From the NCBI GenBank assembly GCA_003667245.1, contig RCNN01000095.1, forward strand, positions 1-64,000: DNA of 64,000 nucleotides, in the 5' to 3' direction. Positions 1-18,300 of this stretch are shown here, in pieces. A model generated the notes under the pieces. That model saw nothing but the letters and a program-made list of their open reading frames with translations. It had not been told where the DNA came from and made no database searches. Numbering within the stretch: the first letter of the stretch is position 1; every line of letters starts with the position of its first letter. The stretch is from Heterostelium multicystogenum (Eukaryota; Evosea; Eumycetozoa; Acytosteliales; Acytosteliaceae). The translations under genes were made by a program, and so were the position numbers.

Positions 1-33
1 TTCGAAGAGTATGAATCTATATCATTATCTATA

Positions 34-258
34 TCATCTGTATGATGGCTTTTTTTCTTTTTTGTCCTTTGTAGATTGTCCAGCAGGTCTTCCTTTTCTC
101 TTTGACTTTGTCTCTTTGACAAAAGAACCAGAATAGTTTTCTTCCTCCTCTTCTTCTGCCATCAATCTGTCAACATCAGCCTCTGACAATGCACCTCTAT
201 AATGGAACACTGGTATATAATCATCGTCAACTTTAGATTTGCTACTGTTCTTGCTCAT
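34..258 (-). CDS. small basic/acidic protein with an AT-hook-like motif
   Basis: A short single-exon frame of about 74 codons. I start it at the second Met (258), because that begins a Lys/Ser-rich stretch (MSKNSSKSK) and the ten upstream residues look like 5' leader. The middle has a run of glutamates. The C-terminal third is Lys-rich and contains KRKGRPAGQ, which resembles an AT-hook core (RGRP preceded by basic residues). A nuclear role would fit but is inference only. I do not recognise a family. It lies just downstream of, and on the same strand as, the MFS transporter. Confidence 0.5.
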   Translation of the reverse strand: MSKNSSKSKVDDDYIPVFHYRGALSEADVDRLMAEEEEEENYSGSFVKETKSKRKGRPAGQSTKDKKEKKPSYR

Positions 259-445
259 CTTGTGCTGCTTCTTTGAACAAAAATACAAAAGAGTATGTGT
301 AAAATTAGAAGTTAGAACAGCATCTGCAGATAATTATTCTCTAAAATTTTACAATATTATTTTATTTATTTTTAGAATTAATATTATGCTTGGTTAGGGA
401 TCACGTGTCGAAGTTAACTCAAGTTCCGCCGATTTGTCTAATTGC

Positions 446-2087
446 TTATGCAATTGGCATAAAAGTCTGGTTAGTTTGATAGGCTGTATCAAAGACTGTT
501 GCTAAAAATAAACCACACGATTGTCACGGTAAATACAACCGAGTAGGCTGTCTTTTTAGAGTCGATGTTATCGGAGATGAAATCCTGTGATCATTGGGGA
601 AAGTGCGAGGTATTACAAATGTTTGGTGCCAAAATTGCTAGATCTTTTGCAATGTTTGCATTTTCTGGCAAGCAATCTAGTGCAAGTGCCCAATCGACTG
701 CTTGGTAGGCACCATAACCAATTCCGAATACTGCTGCTACGATCATCACTAGGTGAAGAGATGGGCTGAAGCTGATAAGGAGGAATCCGCCAATACAGAC
801 TGACATTATTCCACAGGAAATATATACCATAACCTTTCTTCCAAATCGATTCGAAAGAGGACTTGCTATGAGCGATGCTGGAAGTGAAGCGACTACAATG
901 ATACAAAGCAATATACTAGTATAGGTTGCTGCATTTTTCCACACCAATCACATCCTGTAAATAGAATTGGAAAAAATGGTAGAACAGAGTACACTCCCAT
1001 CTCTTGTATGAAACGAGTTATCATCACCCAATAGAAGTTTCTATAGAGGTGTGAGGGCAAATAAAATGATTTTATAAATCGTTTTACCGTCAATCTTGGT
1101 ACGTATCCTTTTCTGCTGCTGTTCATTGACCACCGAAAACCGTGGGAAGTGAAAGTCCAATGATAAGAATTGAGAGATATAGGTATAGGCTGAAAAGTGG
1201 GGGGCTTTTTGTCTGGGTATCTCCTATTAATATCACACGTGATCCAAATAGTGTCCAACAAGATTTCCAATTGCATTTGCAAATGCCAAATATCCTGATG
1301 CACTTCCATATTTTTCGCTTGGTACAAATGTCGGGCATCAATCCGGAATAGGGCCCACCTGCCCAATTTAAAACCAAACTGTGCCATCATAAGTAGCAGT
1401 GTGAAAAACGAAAACATTCTTTCCTCGCGTAAGAAAGCAAGATCAAGAGCTACAGCACTACCAACACACCACTCAAAATGAATGGACGACGCTTTCCAAA
1501 TCTACTTTTTGAGTGATCAGAGAGTGAAACCTGCCAAGGTGCTACAATTGCTGATACTGCAATACCAAGACTGGCAGAAGTCCTGTATAGAAATCTTTGA
1601 GGTTCTGGTCCGCCCATAATAACTGAGTTGTCTAGGCCACACAATCGAAATGCAGCACTCAAAACAGCACACTACCTCCCTAGCCAAAATGATGTCAAAC
1701 ATACAATAAAACTTTTAATAGTTGCCATCTTCCTACTGGCATATTCTTGGCAGTGTTGAGTTTGAATGCTTGCCATCGGTATTGTATTCTTCATCATCGA
1801 TAATAAGAATTGTATGTCCTTCATTACAAACTCTTCGCCTCTATCGTTCTCAATACCTAGAAATACAAGTGGAGTAAGCTAACTATAGAAACTATATCAA
1901 ATTATTATTTTCTCCTCCTTTTAGTGTCGAAATTCGCTATTACTATTCCTTCGTCATCAAAAGCCAACACCAAAGATGAACGAAGAAGTGAATGCTGTGG
2001 TGAATGGGCACTATCTACCAAAGAAATAACCTTGCTATCATCCTCTCCATCAATCAATTTCTTTTCGTAGTGATCATCTTCAAACAT
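446..2087 (-). CDS. MFS sugar-type transporter (GPH/sucrose-transporter-like)
   Basis: Multi-pass transporter, probably a proton-coupled sugar or glycoside carrier. Visible in order are a hydrophilic N-terminus (2087-1905), the loop FGKRRPFIL after TM2 with ASLGIAVSAIVAP before it (about 1600-1450), WAGGPYSGLMPD (about 1370), SEKYGSASGYLAFANAIGN (about 1310), and SNRFGRKVMVYISCG followed by GYGAYQAVDWALALDCLPE (about 850-660). The last helix reads VVFTVTIVWFIF, ending at a TAA near 446. The duplicated RFGKRRP/RFGRK loop is the MFS signature, and the AVDWALA block matches dictyostelid and plant GPH-type carriers. The frame changes at least six times, nearly always by one surplus base, yet the protein sequence stays conserved on both sides of each break. 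I therefore treat it as an intact gene with sequence errors, though a young pseudogene is not excluded. Confidence 0.7.
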
Positions 2088-2808
2088 AAAATCAACCTGA
2101 TTCTATCATATTCTTTATTTATTGGTGCTACTATTGAATCAGTATTTCAATATCTCTAACATGATGTTGATTTACAAAGAAGAATGAGACCAATACTATG
2201 TTAAAACTCTAGTTTTATTCTCTTTTCTTTATAGTTTTATTTATTACAATGGTTTATATATATATATATGTATGTATGTGACAGTCAAAAATAAAGATGA
2301 TAAAAATATCTGTTGGATGATGAATAAAATTATGTCACAAAATAAAAACAGAATAGATATTAATATCTAAAAATAAGTTTCATTCCACTGCCGATGTTAA
2401 AATATTTTAAAAGTTGAGTTTTAACCCCTTTTCCCCATATCGAGATTAAATAAAAATCAAATTTTTTGATTGGAGAAATCATTGCATTTAATTATTATTA
2501 TTAATGTTTACATACAATCAAGATGTTAATGAAAAATATTAATTGATACATACATACATAAATACATACATACATACATACATAATATGCGAAGTGATCT
2601 AATATGAAATTATTTTCACTTTTTTTTGAATTTTTTCCATGATGATCTGAATTCAAGTAGTAAAAAGTATAGTAAACGAAACTGTAACATATGATTAACA
2701 CTCATATCCACCCCGCAGCAGTGTTGCCATTTAATATTGATGACTAATCTTTATAATACTATTATACTTATTGCTCCCAATCATTAGTATTTAAGGTATT
2801 CATTCAAT
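2088..2808. other. intergenic, AT-rich
   Basis: Divergent spacer between the MFS gene (minus) and the PHD-finger gene (plus), so it should hold both promoters. Apart from the microsatellites I see only A/T-rich DNA. Confidence 0.6.
2547..2585. repeat. (TACA)n tetranucleotide microsatellite
   Basis: Tandem TACA units, interrupted once by AATA, lie in the intergenic DNA between the MFS gene and the PHD-finger gene. A TA/TATG run lies near 2250-2280 in the same spacer. Confidence 0.85.
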
Positions 2809-7243
<4,435 letters not shown>

Positions 7244-7320
7244 ATATTATAAATGGAGAGAATCAGCCATATCATTATCAAAATCAATAAATAAACACCT
7301 GTATATGTATGAAAGCTTTA

Positions 7321-8435
7321 TTACTTCAACATCTTTCTAAGTGGCTATATAAGACTGCTTAACATTGTCTGGAAATTTTTCAATCTGTGAATAAACAGAA
7401 GCATTACAATATCTCAATGTTGACTTTGGATCAGTGTAGTTTGCCTTTGAAAATTGAATGTAAATTAATATATAATTTCTTAATTAATCAAATAAATACT
7501 CACATTGTGACCAGTGATGTCGCAATATTTCTTTGGAGGAATAAGTGATGGTGAAACTTGAATATTTACATCTACGATGAAAAAAGAAAAGTACAAATTG
7601 TTAATTTGTTGTTCATGGATCTAGTTAACTAGTCGAACTTACAGGTTGGGAAATTGGCAGGTAATAAGTTATAACATTCGTTGGTCAAGATTTTGTTTTA
7701 TGGGCTTCCATGTTTGTTTCTTCTTTTTATCATTGATAGAGAATTCAAACGATGGATTCTTGAATGGATGTATTAGATTTTGAATTGGTATAGGTGATGC
7801 AGTCGAGCTTGATGATTTTTGTGATTGTGGCGATACCTTCTTGCTGTTTTGCACCTTTTTTTGAATCTTCCAGATAGCGGAGTCTTGGTTTTCTTTGTTT
7901 CATCATTGCTTAAAATATCAACATCAAACTTCTTGATCTTCTTGCGGAGTTGTCTGCTCATCGTCTGAAAATATTTTGCCGGTATTTTGATTTGGAGCTA
8001 CTCTGTTTCGAAGTAGATTGTCTCCTTGTGCTTAATGGTTTGACTTTACTTGGAGTTGGACTGCTTTGTCTTTGGAGATGACAAAGCGGATATTTGAGTA
8101 TGTGATTGTTTTACTTTCTTTTTAGGTGGCTCCTCTGAGTTGCTGTTATCATCAGAATCTTCTTGACTCGATGGCGTATTTGATGACCCGAAGGAGTATT
8201 ACTTCGACTGCTCCCACTCTTCTTATCTTGCTCTATACTACTTGAAGATGGATCATTATGTTCATCATCAGTTAGCTCTGAATCTGAAATAAACAATCTT
8301 CTTTTGCTTTCTAGCAGGAGTAGTTGAGCTTTTTACAACTTTATCAGAGTCAACTTGTCGACTAACATTATCTTGCTGTTGATCATCAACAACATCATCA
8401 TCATCATCATCAGATAACAATATTTTCTTTGGCAT
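7321..8435 (-). CDS. INO80 complex subunit C / Ies6-like YL1_C-domain protein
   Basis: Likely INO80 chromatin-remodelling subunit (nuclear). The start at 8435 gives MPKKILLSDDDDDD, an acidic Lys/Ser-rich N-terminus with short acidic and basic blocks. The C-terminal YL1_C domain is split over two introns. It contains SLIPPKKYCDITGHN, then after a GTGAGT intron (about 7443-7501) ANYTDPKSTLRYCN, then FPDNVKQSYIATRKMLK before TAA. The order KYxDxxG, YTDPxxxLRY and YxxxRK matches human INO80C closely. A surplus base near 7339 turns ATRKML into a premature TAG, and other single-base breaks lie in the poorly conserved N-terminal half. It shares a 279 bp divergent upstream region with the WDR48-like gene. 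Vps72/YL1 itself is a less good match. Confidence 0.78.
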
Positions 8436-8714
8436 TATGATCTCTACCTATGATACTGTTATATATATATATTGTTTATATTTGATATCTCAGTGTACAG
8501 TCAATGGCTAAATAACTAGAACCAACTTGTCACATCAAGTACCAACAAGATTGCACACATAATATAAAAAAATTAATTAGTTTAAAAAATTTAATTGAAT
8601 GAAATTAATTAATTGTTACAAAAGTGTGACAGAAGATATCTAATCTCTTTATGTTTTTGTGTTTCTAATATATTATATACTATTCATCTCATAGTAACTT
8701 AACTTAATATCACC

Positions 8715-11622
8715 ATGGCTGAAAAAATATCTACCAAGTCCACAAAAAATGAAACAACTCCAACAACAGCAGCAACAATCTCCTTCGAACAACGCCACCT
8801 CTTCATCAGCTGCTGTTCAGATACCTAATTCATCTTCATCATCTAACTCATCTTCATCACTAAACAATCAAAATAGTTTTAGTAATTATAAATTATATCT
8901 ATAAACAACAACAACTTCAACAACATTTACAGCAACACCAGCAAAGCCAACAACAAAACAATAATAGTAATAATAATAATAGTAGTAATAGTCTAAATAA
9001 TAGTCATAGCAATATTAATAGTAGTCATCATCATCATAATCTTCATAATAATGAAGAACACAGTCCTGTTTTACATCATAAACAAATCAGGAATAAACCA
9101 CCTAAATTTAAAAGTTAGTTATTCAGTTGGCAATGTAAGAGGTGATAAACATTGCTTTGGAATAAACTCTTTAGCATATGATAATGACATGAGTCAGCTG
9201 TTCTCTGCCGTAGAGACTCAACTGTTAAAACTATGGAGTATCGATCATCAAAACAATCAAGTACACCATAAGCATTGCTTCGAAGGACATAGTGATTGGG
9301 TCAACGATATTTTTATTAATCCTAAACAATCCATATGTAATGTTTACTATTAAAAATCCAAACATCTGTTCATATCTAATATCTATAACTACAGTGGTGA
9401 CAGGATCATCTGATACTTCGATCAAAGTATGGAATACAAACAGTGGTCAATGTTTAAGAACAGAGAGAAGACATGAAGACTATGTTAAGGCTTTAGCATA
9501 TGCACCTGCTGTCAAACTATTTCGCATCATCTGGCTTAGACTCACATATTGTGCTATGGGATCTTAATGTATTTACACCAACTGCATCATTGGCAAATAA
9601 CAACAAGAAAATCAACGGTGACGGAATGCTTGGTGAAACACCATCAACAAACAACAGTAGTAATGGTTTAGGAAGCTTTGCACCACAATTTAACATAGCT
9701 AGAGCAGGTGGTGATAATATATCGATATACAGCCTGGCTATAAACAATGAAGCATCATTGGTGTTGGCAGGATCAACAGAACGTACTATTAGAGCATGGG
9801 ATGTAATGGATGGAAAAAAGATTTTCAAACTAAAAGGTCACACTGAAAATGTAAGATCGATTATTATATCTTCCGACAGCAGAAAATGTATTTCTGCAAG
9901 TAGTGATGGCTCTTTCCGTTTATGGGACATTGGTATGCAAAGATGTATTCACAGCTTTGATGATGTACACTCTGAATCAGTTTGGAGTCTTGCTGTAACA
10001 CCTTCCTTCTCACATGTATACTCTGGTGGTCGAGAAGGACTGATATACTCTACCGATCTTAAGACATTCCAATCAACTCTTGTCTGTAAGGAAGCTAATC
10101 CAATTCTCAAGATCGTTCACGATGATTACCATCAATCGATTTGGGTATCTACCTCGGATTCAGAGATTAAAAAACTGGTCTTTGAAAAAATGAAACCAAA
10201 GAAAAGATTGAGCCACGATTCATCGATGATGATCACGAACAAGAGAACGTCGATGATATATCTTCCATTTTAAATACCAACGAACCAACAATGAAGATCA
10301 CAGGACGTCCAGGCATTATTAAGCACCATATAATGAATAATAGAAGACATGTCCTCACTAAAGATACTCATGACTCTGTACAACTGTGGGATGTAACCAC
10401 AGGTGAACAAATTGGAGATTATGGAAAACGTAGACTTTGATAAGCAGATAAATGAGCTTCAGGAGATAATTACTCTGCCAAAGTGGCTTTCTGTAGACAC
10501 CAAAACAGGAAATCTCAATATCACTCTGGAACCACCACAATGCTTTGCCGCCGATGCATATTTATCCAATCTTGGTAGAGATGGTGAACAAGATAACAAT
10601 CTATATAATATAGGTGACAGAATTCTCGCATCTCTTTTCTCGCAATACTGGTTAAATCATATTAATAATATAAACAATGTAAATAGCTCTAAATCAGACG
10701 ACAAACACCAAAACCAAGAACGATGAACAACCTAACAATACCAATGGAAATCCTTATGATACAAGAAGAAGATCATCGAAGAGTCAATCCAACACTACCA
10801 CCCCAACAACACCAATTATCGAACCCCGTGACAAAAGAATGATTTTCGATTTGCCCAAAGATACATCTATTGTTATTCTCGATGAAAACAATGTGAACAA
10901 TTGTTATAGAACTCGATTGAATGAGTTCACTGGAATGGAGCCAGCCGACGTTATTCCTCCATGGGTAATCGAGTGCTTCACAAATAAGAAACATCAACCT
11001 AGGAAAGAATTAAAAGATATACACTTTTTACTTTGTCCTAGTGAAGATAAAATATATCACCACTTCCTAAGAGTCCCAAGTTCCACTCACCACCCTATAT
11101 CCAGGTCAAACAGATTCTGGTACACATATCCAATAACTTGAAACTATTTTGAACCAAACACACTTGTAGAGGAGTATATTGAATTAACTATGCGATAACA
11201 AAGTACTCCTACCTACATATAGCCTTTCAACAATCAAGACTTTCTTTTGGAAATCGACTGAAGAAATTCAATTTTATTACCGTGTGAAGCAACCCTATGG
11301 CAATGAAAGCGAGCTTCGTAAACTTATAAAACTCAACCAAATTAAAAAGATATCGGTCTCAACACCACCAAGTACAACTACCAATGGCTCAAATAGATCG
11401 AACAACAACACCAACAATAATGGCAGCAACTCTGCTAATTCATCTCCATTGGGCCTGATTGGGCAACATACGATAGACCAAGACTATGTAATCAATGGAA
11501 AGAACAACAAATTTTCACCAATGATTTCAACCAATGTAAATAATAGCAACCCCAACACCACAGTATTGCCACCAAGTCTTTCAATTTCATCCAGTCCTAA
11601 ACTATCTATTTCCAACGAATAG
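8715..11622 (+). CDS. wdr48: WDR48/UAF1-like WD40 protein
   Basis: Homologue of UAF1, the WD40 cofactor that activates the deubiquitinases USP1, USP12 and USP46. After a Gln/Asn/Ser-rich N-terminus come the beta-propeller repeats: [93 protein letters not shown] and [14 protein letters not shown]. The post-propeller part then has [38 protein letters not shown] and PPWVIECF. The C-terminal SUMO-like region has [17 protein letters not shown] and [10 protein letters not shown]. All of these align in order with human WDR48. One intron is clear at about 9336-9394. About ten single-base breaks are needed to join the frame, mostly +1 (for example 9523 and the TTTT near 11147) and two -1 (near 10186 and 11070). 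A non-conserved Asn/Ser/Thr tail closes the protein. Confidence 0.85.
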
Positions 11623-11674
11623 TCCACTTTTCTAATAAAGAACTAAAGATGTAGTTTATTTTTTGATATACTTT

Positions 11675-12919
11675 TCAATCAACGGCGTAATTGTAGTTTT
11701 CTTTTTTGATGCTACTAATTCTTTCTTCTTTGGTAATTTTGGTTTCTTTGGTTGTGTCGTTTTCTGTGCTGGTGGGGTTGGTTTTGGTGTTTCTGGCTTT
11801 CTTCCTCAGCTTAAAACCTTTAATCAATGATGCCAATTCTGGAATTCCTCCATATGTCTTTGAGCTGACCGACAATATAGGTAAATGGGTATTGGTGATA
11901 TTTTTTTAATTCCTGGTATTTTTCATTAGATTAGAATAGCATATAAATTTCGTAAATAACTTTACTTACTTCTGTTACCAAAGTAAATCGTTTTGCAATC
12001 TCTTTTGCTCGACCAAATCACCTTTAGTTAATACAACTTGAGTCTTGACATGTTCTTTGTCAAGTATATCTAAAATTTCTCTATCACTTTCTTTGAGTCC
12101 GTGTCTTGCATCCAATAACAGGAAAACTCGCTTCAATGTTTTCCTTGTTGTGAGATATTCAAGAGTCAACTGATTCCACTGATCTACTTTTTGGGATTTG
12201 GCAAAATGCAAATCCATATCCTGGCAAATCTACAATATATAAAGTAGATCCCAACTCATACCAATTGATGCTCTGAGTAAAACCTGGTTTTATCTGATGT
12301 CTTTGCTTGTCCTCTTTGGGTTATTGCATTGATTAAACTTGATTTTCCAACATTACTTCTGCCAATGAAAGCGACCTCTGGAAGTTTTTCTTCTAAAAAT
12401 GATTCTTTGGTCTTTGCCGATCCGACATATACAAACTTTGAACTAAAGTAGTTCGGTAATTTAAACTTGGATCGCTCTCTTAATACATCTAGCTTGGTTT
12501 TTTCCTCTTGCAGGTTTTGGTACTCTGATCCTACCAAGATTTTTCTCTTGAATCGACTCCAGTACTCTACTTTCATATTCTATTGATTAAATTTCTGATT
12601 CTTTCCTACCGAAATCTGACCATTCGATAATTGTTTGATTCTGATTGTTTTCTTTACTCTTCTGTCTCTTATGCCACATCGATCTTGCGGATTCTTTAAT
12701 GACATTCGTTTGTTTATCACCAATCATCAACTGCAATTTTGGAACACTCTTGTCAAAGACTATGTCCGACTTTGGTATTGCGCCTATATCTGTATTCTCT
12801 AGAAGCTCCTTTCGTTGCTTCATCATTGACTTATATCTTTGTTGCTTTTGTTTCTTCAACTCTCTTTCTACTTTTTGAAACAAAATAACATTTTTGATAC
12901 AACGAACAGCAGTTGTCAT
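11675..12919 (-). CDS. engB: EngB/YihA-type GTP-binding protein, probably mitochondrial
   Basis: GTPase of the EngB (GTPBP8) family, implicated in large ribosomal subunit assembly; in eukaryotes usually organellar. A basic N-terminal extension (12919-12590) has no domain I recognise and could hold a targeting sequence. The G domain follows: G1 GRSNVGKSSLINA (about 12390-12330), switch region KTSDK then TQSINWYELG, G3 VDLPGYGFA (about 12220), LDARHGLKESD, G4 TKGDLVE (about 12015), and after an intron G5 SVSSKTYGG (about 11865). A Lys/Thr-rich tail ends the protein. Surplus bases in the runs at 12288-12291 and near 12200 break the frame inside the most conserved part, so these look like sequence errors. 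It converges with the WDR48-like gene 50 bp away. Confidence 0.82.
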
Positions 12920-13663
12920 CGTTGAATAATCTACTGTTGGTCAAACTGGTTGAAGTTGTAATTTCTACATTTACTACTCTGTTTTTAAACTATTAATATT
13001 CCTGTATATTGATTGAAACTTCAATATTGATGAAGTTAACATGTTTTATGAATGAAATCATTCAAAACAATCAAAGATGTAAATAGTTTGTACTCGGTTT
13101 TTTGTTTTGTTTTTTTTTACTTTAATGTAACCATGATAAATCTTTGTAATTAAAAAACAAAATGCAGAAACTGAGTACAAACTAATGAAAAACAATAAGA
13201 TGTTCAATTCAAATAGACATCAAATACATTGTAATTAATAATTGTAGTTTTTATTGTTAAAACAATAATGTTATAGTAATGAATGTAAATTATCCGATTA
13301 GAAATGATTGTGGTAAAGTCATTGACACTGTGATTGTATGATATGAATTAGTTTAGAACAATTAAAACAAATTAAATAAAATACATACCATTTAATTTAA
13401 AATAAATTGATGATATTTCTAGAAGATTTTAAAAGTCAGATTCAATGTTCAGTGATACTACTGGTAAAGTTTGTTGTCTGCTGCTATTATAGGATTGAAG
13501 CAGTGATTGGTGATTGAAATGAAAGGAATGTTCTTAGATGGGTGCTGATTACTTTTTTTTTTTATTAGTTGATTTGTTTGATTTGTTAGTTGCAGTTGCT
13601 GATATTGTAGTAGTTGTTGGTTGTTGGTTGTTATTGTTGCTGCTGCTGTTCAGTTATTTCTTT
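12920..13663. other. intergenic, AT-rich
   Basis: Upstream of the EngB gene and downstream of the PP2A B55 gene. It holds poly-T tracts and A-rich DNA; no frame or RNA gene is convincing. Confidence 0.6.
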
Positions 13664-15334
13664 TTATTTCAAAATGAAGTTTAACTGTTTGCAGAGAAAC
13701 AGGTACATGGTATTATTTGCACCGATAGCGATCAAATTCTCCTTTGGATGCCATGATACGTGTAATGCTTTTTTAGTAAAATCTATAGTATCTGGATTAA
13801 TGTCATCAGGCCTTTTAGACTCTTTCTTTGAGGTACGCAATTTCATCTTACCGGTCAATGTTTTTGATTTAGGTTTAATAGCTTGCCTGGAGGCTTCAAG
13901 ACAAACGTCTTGCTTGGAATTGCGGTCGTAGATGTGGAAAAAGTTGTTGTAGCTACCAGTGAGCATTTGAGTGCCGTCGTGATTGATAGTACATTCAAAC
14001 TTGTCGAAAATGCAGTCATTCTCGTAGAGATCGCACAACTTGGGACGTAGATAGTCGTGGATCTGAATGGATTTCAGTGGACGAGACTCCATGTTGATAT
14101 CCCATAGCTTGAGTGTGAGGAAATCTCTAGAGAGGATATAACGTCCGTCACGACTGAACTTGATGTCTGAAATGGACGATATGATCTCAGAAAAGAAAGA
14201 TTTAGTAGCAGGATCAACCTCCTCTTCGAATACCTTGCTGTGCTGGTCACAAAGGGCAGAGGAACGAAGATCACCAAGCTTGATTGTTCCCTTACTTGAA
14301 CTGTACATAATATATTACACGATGTCGGGTGAAACTCTGCCGAAGTAATTACCTCTGTTAGGTCCTCCATGTTGTGAGGCTTAATATCGACGACATTGAA
14401 GCACTCTTGATTGTTGTTGAGATTCCACAAATGAATTCGAAGATCATCCGATGAGATATAAGTCTCTCCATCCGAGTTTAATGAAATAGAATTAATGTGA
14501 TATGCGTGGGCATTGGCATATACTTTTCTTGGTTGCGCAGTGATAACTGTCTCTCTAGTTGTTAAACGTGGAATCTGATTTAATTTTATAATAATAATTA
14601 ATATTTAATCATCGATCACTTTACAAATAACGAGAAATCATTGACTTACCTTAAATATACTATTATTATTATTTAAACTATTGTTATGACTATTTATATG
14701 GTTGTTGTTAACTGCTGGTACTTTCATACTGCCACTGTAAATATTTATTCCGTTGGGGGGAGCTGGTGATGATGTTGCGATTTGCTTAATCTTTTTTTCG
14801 TATACTTTCCACAACTTGATTGTCTTATCTATAGGTGAGAAGTAGATTTGATTGCGATTAATTCGATGATGATTCTTCCAACCACTTCAAAGCTACTATA
14901 TATCGTTTCTTACCATTGGTGGTCAATAAAAAGTGTGCATCATTTTGTTTGGGACACCATTTGATTTTGTTGATCTTCTCTTCGATTTCCAAACTCTTTA
15001 AATAATCAAACTCTGGTTCATGACTCTGAAACTCTGAGTAGAATCTATATTCGGGTAATTTGTTATCTTTCTTCTTGCCACTTTGACTCGCTTGCTTATC
15101 GTATGATCGCTCAAAGAGCACAACTCTACCACCTCTATCACCAGCTGCAATATAATCACCAGTGTTATCAAACTCTATTGCTGAGACAACGTCAACTAAT
15201 GTCAAGAACCAAAAGTATTAGCATGATATTCATCAGCAACAGGCACTCTTTGACTTACCATCTGTGATATCATCTGAAGGTCCTTTATTACCAAAGACTT
15301 GACTAAACTTCCATTCAAGTGGTTCTGACGACAT
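13664..15334 (-). CDS. phr2aB: protein phosphatase 2A B55 regulatory subunit
   Basis: PP2A B/PR55 WD40 subunit, which directs the PP2A core enzyme to substrates. The first exon starts at 15334 ([15 protein letters not shown]). A clear intron at 15196-15258 precedes [20 protein letters not shown] and [19 protein letters not shown]. Another intron splits FLLTTN from DKTIKLWKV, and a third lies near 14580-14650. The rest has [88 protein letters not shown] and [14 protein letters not shown], all hallmark B55 blocks. One missing base near 14317 breaks the frame between SCNI and MYSSSKG. The stop at 13664 follows a Phe/Leu-rich end slightly longer than the animal protein. Confidence 0.92.
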
Positions 15335-18300
15335 TTTGTCTATATGTGTAAATATATAATATATGTATATGTATGTGTCGGACTGCTAATTACTACAACT
15401 ACTACTACTTAGTACTACTACTACTACTACTACTGCCTGCTACTGCTATTACTATATTCAGGATTACTAAAAAAATTATGTGAAATTCTAAGGTTAATCG
15501 ACCAATACTAATATAGTATTTGAATGAATGTAATGTATGGACAACACTAGTATGAAAAAATTAAAATAAAAATTAATTTAGATTTGGTGTTGTTGTTGTC
15601 AATATTAACTATTTCGTATTCACTAACTGTTATCTTCTTATATGTGTTAATAATTATGATTATTTGATATCGTTTGCTATTATAAATTATTTTTATATAT
15701 ATAAATTTGTTGTTTTTTTTCTTTTTCTTTTGGTTTTAATTTTTTTTTTTTTTTGGAAGATGGAATTTTAAATTAGGAATTATTGTTTGGTTTGTGGCTG
15801 GTTTGAATTGATTAATTATATATTTATAAAAAATTCTACTTTTTTTTTTTTTGATTTTTCGAATTGATTCAAAAATATAACTAAGATTAAACCAAATTTC
15901 GCATTTAATATGCTTTGCTATTATGATAGATAGAAATTCGAAGTGAATGAGGAACAAAACTATAAATAATTATAATATAATAAAGTTGAGTTACTCAAAT
16001 TATTAATATGTGATTGAACAAAGCATAAAGATAAACTTTGTTGTTTTTTTTTTTTTTTTTTGAATTCACTTTTTGTTATTTTTTTTTGGTTTTTTTCTTT
16101 TTCAATTTTTTTTTTGTTTTGTTGGTGGAATGGATGTGGTGGGTGGGTGTGTCATTAATAATGAAGTTTAAAGCTAATACAATATAGCACCACCACTGTG
16201 AATAGGATGTAATACCTCAAACATTACTCTTGATGATCACCACCTTAATATGCGATATCACTACTGCTATTCTATTTGTTTGTTGTTGTTGTTGTTGGTG
16301 GTGTGGGGGTTGGTTGGATGATTTGATCTTATAACAATTTAAATTAATTAAAACAATTGGAAAGAGATAAAAATAAAAAGATTGAACTTCTTTGAGACGC
16401 TATTTTTAAATGTTATTTATCCAAATTTTGCAGCAAAGTTGCTGATCTTTTTGGATTTGTTTTTATCTCTTTCGTAGTCTCGCATACTAGATGATCTTGT
16501 TCAAGAAGACATTGACTGTTCCAAATCTTGTTTACGACAATGAATCAACCACGATTGATTCGAATAGAACAACAAAAACGAAATTGAGTGTGTAGTTACT
16601 ACATTATTGTGAGCACTTACATTAATGAGTTCCAACTAATTGAATAGGCTTTTGCTGCTTTGCTTGTCGCTCGATAGGTAATATTTATATGTACAGGTTT
16701 GTGATGTTCACTTTGCTAATGCTCCGCTGCTGTTGCCGATGTTGTTGTTGTGTTGGATTGAATCAATGTAGTTACGACTTCGACCAATTGGTGGAAGTTT
16801 ACAACTATGTTCTTCTCTTTCTTCTGTCTCTACTCGATTTGACCTCAATTGTGCTATCTTTTCTCTATTTTCGTGAAAGTATTGTATTATAATATGTTTG
16901 TATTAGTTTATTTACTTGATTTTACTTGGTAATAATCTAAAATGACAACAATAATAATAATAAGAAACTAACAAATAGCACACTACTATAATTTAAATTA
17001 ATACGATCAAAGCCGCAACTCTACACTCCTCTCCAATGCACTAGTATGATTGATATTGATAATACATATATATATATATATATATATAAATATATTTAGA
17101 AGTAATAGATAAAATAGATTGTCATAATCAAAATGGGAAGGTGGGTTGATCGTATTATTTGATTGAACACAACACACACAAATTGATCTTTATCTTTCTC
17201 CTCTCTTCCTATTCTCTTCTTCTTTGCACAGCTCAGCAGCAATCATATACAACCACTCTTACAATTATCTAATGGATAGAATATTCTCTAAACAAACTAT
17301 ATAGACTTATTTATCCAGCAAAATCTAACAATCTACCTATCATCCAAAATCTACTATCTTTTTTTTTTTTCAAATTTGATGTGCGAAAAAAATTTGATTT
17401 TTGAAAATATTAATTATAATTTTATGTTGTTTAAAAAAACAAAAACGTTCAATTGTTAAGTTCAACACGATCAAAGGTGATGGGTTTTGGTTATCATCAA
17501 AAATTGAGTGAGGGTTGATTTAGGGACATCTACTTCACTTGCAAATAAACATATATAATAAATAAATGAATACATTAAAAAAAGAGAAATAACAAGATAT
17601 CGCAATCAAATCAATAAATATTTATTTGTTTGTTGTTGTTGTTGTTGGTTGAGTTGTATATACTAATATCGATGTATTGTACTACTATTTAGTATTGAGA
17701 TACCAAAATAATAATAATAATATTATTAATAATATTATCATACAGTTGATAGGTGATATTAGAGTGACAGATTACTACTTTTTTTTTTTGGTTGAGTAAA
17801 GTTCATATTCAATTCTGAAATTATGATGAGGTGTGGTTGTTGTTTTGATTGATTGTTGAAGCATTTAGCTTGTTTTATTTTGTTTAATTAATACTAATAT
17901 ATCTCTCAATATAGTTGTGTTGTTGTTGGTTTTATTTTTTTATTATCCAAAAACAATCGTCTACATTCAACATAATTTTATTACAATTTTTAATTATTAT
18001 CAATTTACAACAATCACATTCAATATACAAATAAATAGAATTAAACAACAACAATCAAACAATCAATCAAACAATCACAATAACCAATAGTAATAATAAT
18101 AACAATAATCAATAGAAAAAACAACAATCTATAGATTAATATAATATATAAAGTTTTGTAGTGTTTTTTTTTTCTTCTCAAAAAGTTTTAAAATAGAAAA
18201 CCAACTATAATTATTTATTTTTAATGACAAATTTTTTTTAATTAAATTACCAAAAGCAAACTAAACCTTCATTTAAGCATTCGAGTGTTTTCTTCACTCA

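Noticed and set aside
446..2087. Calling the MFS transporter a pseudogene
   Set aside because: Conserved protein sequence continues on both sides of each break with no accumulation of nonsense substitutions, the same pattern as in ndk and B55.
16689..16892. 67-codon Cys-rich plus-strand frame in the 3 kb desert
   Set aside because: The Cys run comes from a TGT/TGC-rich repeat, and there is no flanking gene structure.
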